Source: Pantoea deleyi (lineage in GTDB: Bacteria; Pseudomonadota; Gammaproteobacteria; Enterobacterales; Enterobacteriaceae). Taken from it: 64,000 bases of DNA. The notes below the pieces were generated by a model that searched no databases, had not been told where the DNA came from, and saw nothing but the letters and a program-made list of their open reading frames with translations. This document shows positions 9,646-22,527 of this stretch, in pieces (within the stretch, counting starts at the first letter, position 1; every line of letters starts with the position of its first letter). The translations under genes and the position numbers were made by a program. The DNA is taken from NCBI RefSeq assembly GCF_022647325.1, contig NZ_CP071405.1, forward strand, positions 3,224,001 to 3,288,000, written 5' to 3'.

Positions 9646-10601
9646 TGACAGCCTGGCCAAATCCTTTTATTACGCAGCGCGCCGACCCTTTTATCCTGCA
9701 CCATGACCAGCACTACTATTTCGTGGCCTCGGTCCCGGAGTATGACCGGCTTGAGATCCGCCGTGCCACCACGCTGGCAGGCCTGCGCAGCGCCGAGGCG
9801 GTGGAGGTCTGGCACAAACCGGAGAGCGGCCCCTGCAGCGAATTAATCTGGGCGCCCGAACTGCACGTTATTGACGGCCAGTGGGTGATCTATTTCGCAG
9901 CTGCCCCGACACGCGACATCAAAGAGGGGCTGTTTCAGCACCGGATGTATGCGCTGGTCTGTGACGCGGAAGATCCCCTGCGGGGACCCTGGCAGCCCTG
10001 CCGCCGGGTCTTCAGTCAGTTTGACAGCTTCTCGCTGGATGCCACGCACTTCGTTCATCAGGGCAAGAACTGGTATCTCTGGGCGCAGAAAGATCCCCTG
10101 ATCCCCGGTAACTCCAACCTCTATCTGGCCGAATTACTCAATCCCTGGACGCTGAAAGGTACGCCGGTCATGCTGAGCCGGCCGGAGTATGAGTGGGAGT
10201 GCGCAGGGTTTAGCGTCAATGAGGGACCGGCGGCGATCCGTCACGGAGATCGGCTGTTTGTGACCTACTCCGCCAGCGCCACCGATGAGAATTACTGCCT
10301 GGGGCTTCTGTCGATTGCGGCTGATGCTGACCCGCTGGACGTTTCTGCCTGGCAGAAATCCGCCCGGCCGGTCTTTGTCTCCAGCTGGGACAACCACCAG
10401 TATGGACCGGGTCATAACAGCTTCACCCGCGATGAAGAGGGCCGTGACGTGCTGGTATATCACGCACGCAATTACACGGAAATTGAGGGCGATCCGCTCT
10501 GGGATCCGAACCGCCATACCCGCCTGAAATATGTTCACTGGCGGGACGATGGCACACCCGATTTTGGTGTGCCACCCGCCGATTACACCAGCGTGCCGTA
10601 A
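9642..10601 (+). CDS. Glycoside hydrolase family 43, probable arabinofuranosidase
   Basis: A 319-residue five-bladed beta-propeller hydrolase. The three GH43 acidic residues are visible: D15 in RADPF (base), D133 in SLDATHF (pKa modulator) and E194 in VNEGP (acid). There is no signal peptide, so it acts in the cytoplasm on sugar brought in by the overlapping GPH symporter. alpha-L-Arabinofuranosidase is the best guess; beta-xylosidase is the main alternative because both occur in GH43. Tandem ATGs at 9642 and 9645 follow GGAGAGG. Its last 19 bp overlap the 3' end of ampE on the other strand. Confidence 0.85.
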   Translation: MMTAWPNPFITQRADPFILHHDQHYYFVASVPEYDRLEIRRATTLAGLRSAEAVEVWHKPESGPCSELIWAPELHVIDGQWVIYFAAAPTRDIKEGLFQHRMYALVCDAEDPLRGPWQPCRRVFSQFDSFSLDATHFVHQGKNWYLWAQKDPLIPGNSNLYLAELLNPWTLKGTPVMLSRPEYEWECAGFSVNEGPAAIRHGDRLFVTYSASATDENYCLGLLSIAADADPLDVSAWQKSARPVFVSSWDNHQYGPGHNSFTRDEEGRDVLVYHARNYTEIEGDPLWDPNRHTRLKYVHWRDDGTPDFGVPPADYTSVP

Positions 10602-11437
10602 ATCGTCAGCAACGCAACGGCGACCACCAGCACCAGTGAGGTGCGCTTCGCTAACGCCACGGCCACCCGTGGCGTTTCAACTTTATCGGTATGCGGATCG
10701 CGCGACAGGGAGAACTGGGCCAGCGTCGTCAGCACCTGATACTGGGAGCGATGACGGTCGGTCAGCGAGGCAAACCAGGCAGGCAGCGCTTTCTCGCCGT
10801 GGCCCAGCAGCGCGTAGGCCACGCCCGCCAGCCGCACCGGGATCCAGTCGAGCAGGTGCAGAATCGCATCCACGCCGGACTGCGCGCGCGCCATTGGCGT
10901 ACCCTGTTTTGCCAGCCAGCTTTGCCAGGCGCGCAGGAACGCATAGCCCACCAGCAGCACCGGGCCCCAGGGCCCGCCCACCACCAGCCAGAACATCGGG
11001 GCCAGATAGAAGCGGAAGTTTATCCAGATCAGGGCGTTCTGCAGTTCGCGCAGAAATTCGCGCTCGCTGCACTCCACCGGTACACCGTGGATCAGCGTCA
11101 GCTCGGCCGCCATCGCCTGATGTGCCGCCTCGTCATCATGACTGGCGGCTTTCAGGTAGTGATGATAGTGCTGACGAACCGAACCGGCACCGATGCAGAG
11201 CAGACCGGAGACGATCCAGAACAGCAGCTGCAGCACGCCGAACAGCAGCCCTTTCAGGCTCCAGATCACCAGCGCGGTCAGCGCCATCGCCAGCACGGCC
11301 ATCAGCAACGTGCGCACCAGCGAGAAATGACGGCGATGGCGAAAAATCGGCTCCAGCCGATGGTCGAGCTGCCAGTGCTCGCCCAGCTTAAACAGGCGCT
11401 CCCAGCCTAAAACCAACAACAAGGTAAACAACGTCAT
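10583..11437 (-). CDS. ampE: AmpE inner-membrane protein
   Basis: Polytopic inner-membrane protein of the AmpE/CobD-like family, 284 residues as in E. coli, with about four transmembrane segments and the opening [23 protein letters not shown]. It is linked genetically to ampD and beta-lactamase induction, but its molecular activity is not established. It starts 16 bp after ampD, so the two are co-transcribed. The 3' end overlaps the GH43 gene tail to tail by 19 bp, which marks one edge of the inserted segment. Confidence 0.95.
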   Translation of the reverse strand: MTLFTLLLVLGWERLFKLGEHWQLDHRLEPIFRHRRHFSLVRTLLMAVLAMALTALVIWSLKGLLFGVLQLLFWIVSGLLCIGAGSVRQHYHHYLKAASHDDEAAHQAMAAELTLIHGVPVECSEREFLRELQNALIWINFRFYLAPMFWLVVGGPWGPVLLVGYAFLRAWQSWLAKQGTPMARAQSGVDAILHLLDWIPVRLAGVAYALLGHGEKALPAWFASLTDRHRSQYQVLTTLAQFSLSRDPHTDKVETPRVAVALAKRTSLVLVVAVALLTIYGTLV

Positions 11438-11453
11438 ACTGACCCCGCAAAAA

Positions 11454-12005
11454 TCAGGATGTGGGCTGCGTTAACAGCTGTCTGTAGTAGTCCCAGTCAA
11501 AAGCAGGTCCGGGATCGGTTTTGCGTACCGGTGCGATGTCGCTATGCCCCGTGATACGTGAAGGCGTTAACGGATAGTGCTGCAGCAGTAACTGCGTTAC
11601 CTGCTGCAGGGCCCGATATTGCGCCCCGGTATAAGGCTCGCTGTCTGTCCCTTCCAGCTCGATACCGATGGAGAAGTCGTTACAGTTTTCACGTCCTCTA
11701 AACTGAGAAACACCCGCATGCCAGGCGCGTTTATCAAAAGAGACATACTGCACAATCTCCCCGTCACGACGAATCAGGCAGTGTGCCGCCACTTTCAGGG
11801 CGGCGATATCCGCAAAATAGGGATGAGCATCAGGCGGCAGTGTGCCGGTAAACAGGCGATCGATCCACGGCCCGCCAAATTCACCCGGTGGCAGGCTGAT
11901 ATTGTGGATCACCAGCAGCGAAGGCGCCTCATCGTCAGGACGTTCGTTGCAATGTGTTGACGGCACGTGACGCACCCCGGTCAGCCAGCCCTGTTTGATT
12001 TTCAT
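11454..12005 (-). CDS. ampD: 1,6-anhydro-MurNAc-L-alanine amidase AmpD
   Basis: Cytoplasmic zinc amidase that cuts the stem peptide from 1,6-anhydroMurNAc during peptidoglycan recycling and so lowers AmpR-activating muropeptides. The protein is 183 residues, the E. coli length, and zinc ligands H34, H154 and D164 fall at the same positions, with K162 in RKTDPGP. The start at 12005 (MKIKQGWL) follows AAGGA and matches E. coli; a longer frame from 12041 is not supported. It is divergent from nadC. Confidence 0.97.
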   Translation of the reverse strand: MKIKQGWLTGVRHVPSTHCNERPDDEAPSLLVIHNISLPPGEFGGPWIDRLFTGTLPPDAHPYFADIAALKVAAHCLIRRDGEIVQYVSFDKRAWHAGVSQFRGRENCNDFSIGIELEGTDSEPYTGAQYRALQQVTQLLLQHYPLTPSRITGHSDIAPVRKTDPGPAFDWDYYRQLLTQPTS

Positions 12006-12190
12006 ACCGGATTCCTTGTTCTGCCTGGTTGAGAATAGCATGAATAATAAAGGATTCTTGCCTCTTAGTGTGTCCGGATCATGGCGAAGAAGCGCACCCT
12101 GTTAAGGATACTAAACAAAATCAGCACCAGGACTGGTACAGCGTAACGGTTCAGGCTATTGTGACCCCCTCTGTTATTGCACTTTTATAA

Positions 12191-13099
<909 letters not shown>

Positions 13100-13107
13100 C
13101 CCGCCCC

Positions 13108-13125
13108 GCCGTCATCCGGGACGGC
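13108..13125 (+). terminator. Possible nadC terminator
   Basis: GCCGTC and GACGGC form a 6-bp stem with a 6-nt loop, followed by AATTTTG, just after the nadC stop codon. It is short but well placed. Confidence 0.4.
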
Positions 13126-13273
13126 AATTTTGCGACCCTGCTTCCGGCGCAGTTTCGACTGCGCTGCAATGCTGAAATCTTCCTGCAGCCCGCTTTCCGG
13201 TTCGCTTCTCGCGCACTGTCTTTCATCATCCATGATTTTTACCCTGTCGGCTTCTTAATCAGGAGACGATGTG

Positions 13274-13729
13274 ATGACAAATCAACGTGGATTTACACTG
13301 GTAGAACTGATGATTGTGGTGGGGATTGTGGCGATCTTAAGCGCCATCGGCCTGCCTGCTTATCAGAACTATCTCCAGCGCGCAGCCCTGACCGACATGC
13401 TGCAGACGATGATGCCCTATAAAACGGCGGTCGAGCTGTGTGCGATGGAACATGGCGGCCCCGCACAGTGCCAGGCCGGAGAGGCGGGGATTCCTGCCGC
13501 GCGCGGCTCGCGCTATGTTTCCGCCCTCAGCGTGGCGAACGGGGTGATTACCCTGACCGGTCAGGAGAGTCTGAATGGCCTGAGCGTCGAAATGGTACCG
13601 ATCCGGGACAGCAGCGAGGGCGGCATCAGCTGGCAGCGGAGCTGCACCAGCAGCAACAGCAGCCTGCGTGACAACTGTCTGGCGCAGTTCCGCTTCGCGG
13701 ATAAAGGAGCCGGCGATGGCGAAGCCTGA
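13274..13729 (+). CDS. ppdD: Type IV major prepilin PpdD
   Basis: Type IVa prepilin, 151 residues. The short leader MTNQRG is followed by the prepilin peptidase site G|F and the hydrophobic helix FTLVELMIVVGIVAILSAIG with the conserved Glu at mature position 5. Two cysteine pairs are present (about residues 55/64 and near the C-terminus), as in E. coli PpdD. ATG 13274 follows AGGAGACGATGTG; a GTG at 13271 is less likely. First of ppdD-hofB-hofC; the prepilin peptidase and the outer pilus parts are not in this window. Confidence 0.94.
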   Translation: MTNQRGFTLVELMIVVGIVAILSAIGLPAYQNYLQRAALTDMLQTMMPYKTAVELCAMEHGGPAQCQAGEAGIPAARGSRYVSALSVANGVITLTGQESLNGLSVEMVPIRDSSEGGISWQRSCTSSNSSLRDNCLAQFRFADKGAGDGEA

Positions 13730-15101
13730 TGCCGCAATTGCGGCACTCTGTCAGCGCTATCGCGCTGTGGTTCTGCACCATGACGCCACCGATCTGCGCG
13801 TTGCGGTGGCTGAGAGCGCGCCGCCGGGCCTGGCTGAGGCTCTCCATTTTGCCAGCCAGTGCCAGATTGAGATCGAATGCTGGCCGCAGGCCCGGCTCGA
13901 CCAGCATCAGCATGCAGATACCGCGCTGGTCGCGCGCGAAGCGTCACCGGCGGAGTCGGCGGTTGAGGCGACGCAGCTGATCCTGCGTCAGGCGCTGGAG
14001 CGTCGCGCCTCGGATATCCATATTGAGCCCGGCCGCGAGGGCCTGCGGGTAAGGCTGCGTATCGACGGCGTTCTGCAGCCTCTCTCCGCCCTGCCCGCCA
14101 CTCCGCCTGCGGCGCTGCTGGCGCGTCTGAAGATCCTCGGCGGACTGGATATCGCCGAACGCCGGTTGCCGCAGGATGGTCAGTTCAGTCTGGAGATCGC
14201 CGGAAAACCGGCCTCCTTTCGCCTGGCTACGCTACCCGTCTGCGGCGGTGAAAAAGCCGTGGTCCGGCTGCTGCAGAGTGAAAGCGCAGCGCTGTCACTG
14301 GATAAGCTGGGCCTCCCCGCCGCCCAGCTTCGCCTGTTCTGCGCCGCGCTGGCCCAGCCACAGGGGCTGATACTGGTGACCGGCCCGACCGGCAGCGGCA
14401 AGACCTTTACGCTCTACAGCGCACTCAGCGCTCTGAATACCCCGGAGAAGAACCTCTGCAGCGTGGAGGATCCGGTCGAAATCCCGTTACCCGGCATCAA
14501 CCAGACGCAGATCCATACCAAAAACGGTCTCGATTTTAACCGCGTGCTGCGGGCGCTGCTGAGACAGGATCCGGACGTGATCATGGTGGGCGAAATCCGG
14601 GATGCGGAAACGGCAGAAATTGCGGTGAAAGCCGCGCAGACCGGTCATCTGGTGCTGTCGACGCTGCATACGAACTCCACGGCCGACACCCTGACCCGGC
14701 TGCGCCAGATGGGCATCCCCGGCTATCTTCTGGGCCCGGCGCTAAAACTGGTTGTTGCTCAGCGTCTGGTCCGGCGCCTTTGCCCGCACTGCCGTCAGCC
14801 TGCTCAGGCCGTGGCGCACTATCCGCCCGATCTCTGGCCCGGCACGCTGCAGACCTGGCGCGCGCCCGGCTGCGATCACTGCTTTTCCGGCTATTTTGGC
14901 CGCCTGGCGCTGTTTGAACTGCTGCCGATTAATGCCCGGCTGCAAAATGCGATCGCCGCCGATATGCCGCTGGAGAGTCTGCTCACGCTGGCGAAACAGC
15001 AGGGCCTGCGTACCCTGCTGGTGTCTGGCCTGGAAGCGGTGAGCCGGGGCGATACCTCGCTGGAGGAGATGCAACGGGTGATCGGGCTGGACGATGGATA
15101 A
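13716..15101 (+). CDS. hofB: Type IV pilus assembly ATPase HofB (PilB/GspE family)
   Basis: Cytoplasmic hexameric ATPase for pilus assembly, 461 residues as in E. coli. It shows SDIHIEP, the Walker A box GPTGSGKT, the Asp and His boxes (LLRQDPDVIMVGEIRD, TGHLVLSTLHTN), and the C-terminal four-cysteine zinc site CPHC...CDHC. The ATG at 13716 follows AAGGAG and overlaps the end of ppdD by 14 bp, which argues against the longer frame. Confidence 0.94.
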   Translation: MAKPDAAIAALCQRYRAVVLHHDATDLRVAVAESAPPGLAEALHFASQCQIEIECWPQARLDQHQHADTALVAREASPAESAVEATQLILRQALERRASDIHIEPGREGLRVRLRIDGVLQPLSALPATPPAALLARLKILGGLDIAERRLPQDGQFSLEIAGKPASFRLATLPVCGGEKAVVRLLQSESAALSLDKLGLPAAQLRLFCAALAQPQGLILVTGPTGSGKTFTLYSALSALNTPEKNLCSVEDPVEIPLPGINQTQIHTKNGLDFNRVLRALLRQDPDVIMVGEIRDAETAEIAVKAAQTGHLVLSTLHTNSTADTLTRLRQMGIPGYLLGPALKLVVAQRLVRRLCPHCRQPAQAVAHYPPDLWPGTLQTWRAPGCDHCFSGYFGRLALFELLPINARLQNAIAADMPLESLLTLAKQQGLRTLLVSGLEAVSRGDTSLEEMQRVIGLDDG

Positions 15102-16293
15102 GACATTCTTATTCCGCTGGCAGGCGGTAGACAGCCAGGGTCAGTTACGCAGTGGGCAGCTACTGGCGATCGACAGTGACAACCTGCTGCTGATGCTGGC
15201 ACAGCGTGATCTTCTGCCGGTGAGCTGGAAGAGAGAGAAAGTCTGGCCCCGGAAGGCCTGGAAATGGCAGCCCAGGGTCGACCTGTTCAGGCAGCTGGCT
15301 ACCCTGCTTAAAGCGGGCCTGCCGCTGGCAGAAAGCCTTGCTTTGCTGGCGGAAGGCCATCCGCATCCTGGCTGGCGGGCGCTGATGCGTGCGCTGCATC
15401 ATCGGGTACTCAGCGGCGCGCCGTTTTCCCAGGCATTGCGGGAATGGCCGCAGATCTTTCCGGCGCTCTATCCTTCCCTGATGGAGGTCGGCGAGCTGAC
15501 CGGTCAGCTGGATGTCTGTTGCAGTGAACTGGCCAGGCAGCAGAGCCGTCAGCAGCAGTTACGCCAGCAGGTCACGAAGGCGCTGCGCTATCCGCTGTTT
15601 ATCCTGCTGGTGGCGGTGGCCGTCTCCTGCGGCATGCTGCTGTTTGTGCTGCCAGAGTTTGTCGCCGTGTATGACGCTTTCGATGCGCCGCTGCCTGCCT
15701 TTACGGCCGCGGTCATGCAGGTCTCTGCGTGGCTTCAGGCGTGGGGTGCGGTGGCCGCCTGCGGTATCTCGCTGTTGCTGATTGCCTGGCATCAGCTGCG
15801 ACGGCGCTCTGCGGGCTGGCAACGCCGTGAGCAGGCTATCTTCCTGCGTATCCCGCTGCTGTCCGGGCTATGGCGCGGCGCACAACTGACGCAGATCTAC
15901 ACCATTCTTAACCTGACGCAGCGCGCAGGTTTAACGCTGTTGCAGAGTCTGACCGCCGTGGAAGGCACGCTCTCATCGCGGCTGTGGCGGGAGGCGATCG
16001 CCGGACTGCAGCAGCACATTGCTCAGGGAAACCCGCTGCATCAGGCACTGATCCATCATCCCCTGTTCACCCCGTTATGCAGTCAGCTGGTTCGGGTCGG
16101 CGAAGAGGCAGGTGCGCTGGATCTGATGCTGGCCCGTCTGGCGGAGTGGCACGAAACGGAAACCCGGGAACGCGCGGAGACGCTGGCGGCCTCGCTGGAA
16201 CCGATGATGATGGTAGTGACGGGTGGCATTGTCGGTACGCTGGTGATAGCGATGTACCTGCCGGTCTTCGGGCTGGGCGATGCAATGCAGTAA
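15094..16293 (+). CDS. hofC: Type IV pilus inner-membrane platform protein HofC (PilC/GspF family)
   Basis: Polytopic inner-membrane protein that couples the ATPase to pilin assembly; 399 residues against 400 in E. coli. Two GspF domains are visible (about residues 65-185 and 270-390), each with a hydrophobic hairpin, including YPLFILLVAVAVSCGMLLFVLPEF and the C-terminal EPMMMVVTGGIVGTLVIAMYLP. It overlaps hofB by 8 bp. The three genes resemble a minimal and possibly silent pilus locus. Confidence 0.93.
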   Translation: MDKTFLFRWQAVDSQGQLRSGQLLAIDSDNLLLMLAQRDLLPVSWKREKVWPRKAWKWQPRVDLFRQLATLLKAGLPLAESLALLAEGHPHPGWRALMRALHHRVLSGAPFSQALREWPQIFPALYPSLMEVGELTGQLDVCCSELARQQSRQQQLRQQVTKALRYPLFILLVAVAVSCGMLLFVLPEFVAVYDAFDAPLPAFTAAVMQVSAWLQAWGAVAACGISLLLIAWHQLRRRSAGWQRREQAIFLRIPLLSGLWRGAQLTQIYTILNLTQRAGLTLLQSLTAVEGTLSSRLWREAIAGLQQHIAQGNPLHQALIHHPLFTPLCSQLVRVGEEAGALDLMLARLAEWHETETRERAETLAASLEPMMMVVTGGIVGTLVIAMYLPVFGLGDAMQ

Positions 16294-16312
16294 GGGGCGC
16301 AGCCTGCGCCCC
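16294..16312. terminator. Hairpin between convergent hofC and guaC
   Basis: GGGGCGCA and TGCGCCCC form an 8-bp stem with a 3-nt loop in the 26-bp gap between the two stop codons. Neither strand has a U tract, so it may slow or merely separate transcripts. Confidence 0.4.
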
Positions 16313-16319
16313 GGGATCG

Positions 16320-17360
16320 CTATCGGTTAAAGACGCGGTTTTCCTGCTCGTTAACGCGGATAAAGGTGGTGCGCTTGGTCAGCTCTTTCAGGCGCTCAGC
16401 GCCGACGTAGGTGCAGGCGGAACGCAGTCCACCCAGAATATCACGGGCGGTGTCATCCACCGGGCCGCGTAACGGCAGCTTCACGGTTTTCCCTTCCGCG
16501 GCGCGGTACTGCGCGACACCGCCGACGTGACGCTTCATCGCTGATTCAGAGCTCATGCCGTAGAAGAGCATAAAACTTTCGCCATTTTCTTCGACGATCT
16601 GCCCTTCACATTCATCATGCGCCGCCAGCATTCCGCCCAGCATCACGAAGTCAGCTCCGCCGCCAAACGCCTTGGCGATGTCGCCGGGCACAGAACAGCC
16701 GCCATCGCTGACGATCTGTCCGCTCAGGCCGTGCGCCGCATCGGCGCACTCAATAACGGCCGACAGCTGCGGATAACCAACGCCGGTTTTCACCCGGGTG
16801 GTACAGACCGAGCCGGGGCCGATGCCGACCTTGACGATATCCGCGCCGGAGAGGATCAGCTCTTCCACCATTTCACCCGTGACCACGTTACCGGCACAAA
16901 TGGTTTTGGTCGGGAACCTCTCACGCGCCCGCTGCAGAAAATCGACAAAATGCTGTGAGTAGCCGTTGGCGACATCGATGCAGATAAACTGCAATTCCTG
17001 AGAGAGCGCCATAATTGCGACCAGCTTACTGAGATCGGCCTCTGAGGTGCCGGTTGAGACCATGACCTGCGTCAGTACCGTTGCGGGCACGCGCTGAATA
17101 AAGGCGCGCCACTCATCGACGCTGTAATGTTTGTGAACCGCGGTGAGGATATTGAAGCTGGCCAGCGCCTCGGCCATCGAAAAAGTGCCGACGGTGTCCA
17201 TGTTGGCGGCAATGATCGGCACGCCGCTCCAGCGCTGCCCCGAATGACGGAAGGTAAAGCTGCGTTCCAGCTCAACCTGCGAGCGGCTTTTCAGCGTGGA
17301 GCGTTTCGGGCGGATTAACACATCTTTAAAGCCCAGTTTCAGATCTTCTTCAATACGCAT
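16320..17360 (-). CDS. guaC: GMP reductase
   Basis: Converts GMP to IMP and ammonia with NADPH, returning guanine nucleotides to the purine pool. The 346-residue IMPDH/GMPR barrel carries the active-site cysteine in [11 protein letters not shown] and the phosphate-binding VSDGGC and [14 protein letters not shown] stretches. The start at 17360 ([13 protein letters not shown]) matches E. coli; 13 extra upstream codons in frame lack support. Divergent from coaE. Confidence 0.96.
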   Translation of the reverse strand: MRIEEDLKLGFKDVLIRPKRSTLKSRSQVELERSFTFRHSGQRWSGVPIIAANMDTVGTFSMAEALASFNILTAVHKHYSVDEWRAFIQRVPATVLTQVMVSTGTSEADLSKLVAIMALSQELQFICIDVANGYSQHFVDFLQRARERFPTKTICAGNVVTGEMVEELILSGADIVKVGIGPGSVCTTRVKTGVGYPQLSAVIECADAAHGLSGQIVSDGGCSVPGDIAKAFGGGADFVMLGGMLAAHDECEGQIVEENGESFMLFYGMSSESAMKRHVGGVAQYRAAEGKTVKLPLRGPVDDTARDILGGLRSACTYVGAERLKELTKRTTFIRVNEQENRVFNR

Positions 17361-17594
17361 AAACAGTGTCCTGGTAAGTGGCAATGAATCGTTCTTCACG
17401 AAATAAGCACAGCTCCAGTGACGTTATGATACGCGCCTCCTGCTTTGCGACAAGACTGCGAATTTCACTTTATTTACGCTACAATCCGTTAAATTTAGTT
17501 GTGCTTTATCGGTGTGATCTGACGCGCATTTTTGCGTTTTTTTGCCAGATCATTACCCTGAAACCCGGTCCGGATAAGAAGTCAGGTGAAAAAC

Positions 17595-18203
17595 ATGCCC
17601 TATATCGTCGCGCTTACCGGTGGAATCGGCAGTGGAAAAAGTACGATTGCCCGGGCATTCGCCGCGTCTGGCGTGGAGATTATTGATGCGGATCTGATCG
17701 CCCGTGAAGTGGTCGAGCGGGGCACACCGGCTCTGCAGGCCATTCAGGCGCGCTACGGTTCATCGATCGTCACGCAGCAGGGGACGCTTGATCGTGCCCG
17801 GCTTCGCGACATTATTTTTCAGCAGCCGGAAGAGAAAAGCTGGTTAAACGCGCTGCTCCATCCGCTGATCAACGCCCGGACGCGCCAGCTGATCGCGCAG
17901 GCCACCTCACCTTATGTGCTGTGGGTCGTGCCGCTGCTGGTGGAAAACCAGTTACAGCACCAGGCTGACAGAGTGCTGGTGGTGGATGTCGATGAGGCTA
18001 CGCAGTTAGCGCGCACGCAGCAGCGTGATGGTCTCTCTGCCGACCAGGTACACCGTATTCTTGCCGCACAGGCCACCCGCCAGCAGCGCCTGGCCTGTGC
18101 CGATGACATCATTGATAACAGTGGCGAGCCCGATGACGCCTTGCCACAGGTTGCCGGACTTCATCAGCGCTACCTCAGGCTGGCGGCAACGAAACAGGAT
18201 TAA
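17595..18203 (+). CDS. coaE: Dephospho-CoA kinase
   Basis: Last step of coenzyme A synthesis, phosphorylating the 3'-hydroxyl of dephospho-CoA in the cytoplasm. The 202-residue protein has the P-loop GGIGSGKST near the N-terminus, the DAD segment after it, and the conserved LLHPLI and VVPLLVEN stretches. The ATG at 17595 is chosen over an in-frame GTG at 17586 because GTCAGG is better spaced and the E. coli protein begins [10 protein letters not shown]. Heads coaE-zapD-yacG with gaps of 4 and 8 bp. Confidence 0.96.
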   Translation: MPYIVALTGGIGSGKSTIARAFAASGVEIIDADLIAREVVERGTPALQAIQARYGSSIVTQQGTLDRARLRDIIFQQPEEKSWLNALLHPLINARTRQLIAQATSPYVLWVVPLLVENQLQHQADRVLVVDVDEATQLARTQQRDGLSADQVHRILAAQATRQQRLACADDIIDNSGEPDDALPQVAGLHQRYLRLAATKQD

Positions 18204-18207
18204 TACC

Positions 18208-18951
18208 ATGAGCACACCCGTTCTGTTTGAACACCCACTGAATGAAAAAATGCGCACCTGGCTACGGGTTGAGTTTCTGATTAATCAGTTAGATGAGAGC
18301 ACGCCGCTGGATAAGACGGTAAATGCGCTGACCTTTTTCCGTCTGATCGCCGAACTGCTCGACATTTTCGAGCGGGGGGACATGCGTACAGAGCTGCTGA
18401 AAGAGCTGGAGCGTCAGCAGCAGAAGCTGCGTGCCTGGGCGGATGTGCCCGGTGTCGATATGACGCTGGTTAACGCCCTCAGCGATAAACTCAGAGTTCA
18501 GTCAACTCAGCTGATGAATGCCCCGCGGATGGGCCAGCAGCTGCGCGAGGATCGTCTTATCGCCCTCGTACGCCAGCGTCTGAGCATTCCCGGCGGCTGC
18601 TGCAGCTTTGATTTGCCGGGCCTGCACATCTGGCTGCATCTGCCTCAGGAGACACGCGATGCCCAGGTCGAAGCCTGGATGCAGACGCTGGAGCCGCTGC
18701 ATCATGCGCTGGCGATGGTGCTGGATCTGATTCGTCAGTCCGGTACCTTCCATCTGCAGACCAGCCTTAATGGGTTTTATCAGGATAATGCCGAAGGAGC
18801 CGATCTGCTGCGGCTGCAGCTGTCACTGGACGACGCGCTCTATCCCCAGGTATCCGGCCACAAAAGCCGTTATGCCATTCGTTTTATGCCATTTGACAGC
18901 GAGCACGGTGAAGTCCCGGCCCGCCTTAATTTTCAACTGGCCTGTTGTTAG
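18208..18951 (+). CDS. zapD: Cell division protein ZapD
   Basis: Cytoplasmic FtsZ-binding protein that cross-links protofilaments at the Z ring. The 247-residue protein equals the E. coli length and keeps [15 protein letters not shown], the basic [25 protein letters not shown] and the C-terminal [14 protein letters not shown]. The start at 18208 agrees with E. coli; the same frame is open far upstream but overlaps coaE. Confidence 0.95.
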   Translation: MSTPVLFEHPLNEKMRTWLRVEFLINQLDESTPLDKTVNALTFFRLIAELLDIFERGDMRTELLKELERQQQKLRAWADVPGVDMTLVNALSDKLRVQSTQLMNAPRMGQQLREDRLIALVRQRLSIPGGCCSFDLPGLHIWLHLPQETRDAQVEAWMQTLEPLHHALAMVLDLIRQSGTFHLQTSLNGFYQDNAEGADLLRLQLSLDDALYPQVSGHKSRYAIRFMPFDSEHGEVPARLNFQLACC

Positions 18952-18959
18952 AGGTAACC

Positions 18960-19157
18960 ATGCAGCAAGATGTTATGACCGTTTCCTGTCCGCAGTGCGG
19001 CAAAGATGTCATCTGGGATGAGCTGAGCCCGTGGCGCCCGTTCTGCAGTAAGCGCTGCCAGCTTATTGATTTAGGGGAATGGGCCGCCGAAGAGAAACGG
19101 ATCCCCAGCCGCGATGACATGAACGACAGCGACAGCTGGAGCGAGCAGGATCATTGA
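18960..19157 (+). CDS. yacG: DNA gyrase inhibitor YacG
   Basis: A 65-residue zinc protein known in E. coli to bind GyrB and inhibit DNA gyrase. It has the four-cysteine zinc ribbon CPQC...FCSKRC, then [16 protein letters not shown] and an acidic tail. The ATG at 18960 follows GAGGTAACC; an upstream TTG is not needed. Last gene of coaE-zapD-yacG, convergent with mutT. Confidence 0.94.
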   Translation: MQQDVMTVSCPQCGKDVIWDELSPWRPFCSKRCQLIDLGEWAAEEKRIPSRDDMNDSDSWSEQDH

Positions 19158-19162
19158 TTAAA

Positions 19163-19185
19163 GAATGGGGCGCACGGCCCCATTC
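19163..19185. terminator. Terminator between yacG and mutT
   Basis: GAATGGGGC and GCCCCATTC form a perfect 9-bp stem with a 5-nt loop between the convergent genes. On the minus strand it is followed by TTTAATC, so it serves mutT best. Confidence 0.65.
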
Positions 19186-19187
19186 CC

Positions 19188-19583
19188 TCAGAGTTCGCCC
19201 GCGACCAGGCGTGCAATCAGCTGGTGATTGGCTGGCGGAAACTCGTCTGCCACCAGCGCCTGCTGATCGACCCAGCGCTGCGGCTGTCCCTCTTTGCCCC
19301 ACGGCTCGCCTTTCCACCCTTCCACCAGGAAGAAGTGCAGCGTCACACGCAGGTCCTCATAGGTGTGGTCTGCATGACCGACCGGATGCGCCTCAGTAAC
19401 CTCAATGCCGGTCTCTTCATGCAGTTCCCTGATCAGTCCCTGTTCGGCGCTTTCGCCCGCTTCAATCTTACCGCCAGGAAACTCCCATTTGTTCGCCATG
19501 TAAGAACTCGCCGCGCGCTGGGCAAGGAAAATCTGTCTATTGGCATTACGAATGATGCCAACTGCAACCTGCAGGTGCTTCAT
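19188..19583 (-). CDS. mutT: 8-oxo-dGTP diphosphatase MutT
   Basis: Cleans oxidised 8-oxo-dGTP from the nucleotide pool and prevents A:T to C:G transversions. The 131-residue protein carries a complete Nudix box at about 37-60: G-x5-E-x7-REL-x-EE-x-G, read from GGKIEAGES and RELHEETGI. E. coli MutT is 129 residues. It lies downstream of secA, separated by a strong terminator. Confidence 0.96.
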   Translation of the reverse strand: MKHLQVAVGIIRNANRQIFLAQRAASSYMANKWEFPGGKIEAGESAEQGLIRELHEETGIEVTEAHPVGHADHTYEDLRVTLHFFLVEGWKGEPWGKEGQPQRWVDQQALVADEFPPANHQLIARLVAGEL

Positions 19584-19708
19584 GAGGACTATCCGGTTGT
19601 GATCGATGAATGAGGGATGATTTTAGAGCATGCCTCTGCGGAAGTTAACCGCTTTAGCCCGGCGCAGCCCTCTCCGCTCAGGCGGTGCCGGATGCTGCGA
19701 GAAGGCAT

Positions 19709-19735
19709 AAAAAAAGGAGCCAGCGGCTCCTTTTT
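19709..19735 (-). terminator. Bidirectional terminator after secA
   Basis: GGAGCC and GGCTCC (19716-19721 with 19725-19730) form a tight hairpin flanked by A and T runs, so both strands end in U tracts. It directly follows the secA stop codon. Confidence 0.88.
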
Positions 19736-19750
19736 ATTCAGCGGTCAGTC

Positions 19751-22453
<2,703 letters not shown>

Positions 22454-22527
22454 AATAAATATATTCTCAATTCAGCCGGCGCATTGCGGGCTGCGAAATC
22501 TAAACAGAGTGAATAAAACCAGAAAGA

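Noticed and set aside
17383..17398. TGAATCGTTCTTCA as a possible Cra operator before guaC
   Set aside because: Only part of the Cra consensus is matched and I know of no Cra control of guaC; chance match is likely.
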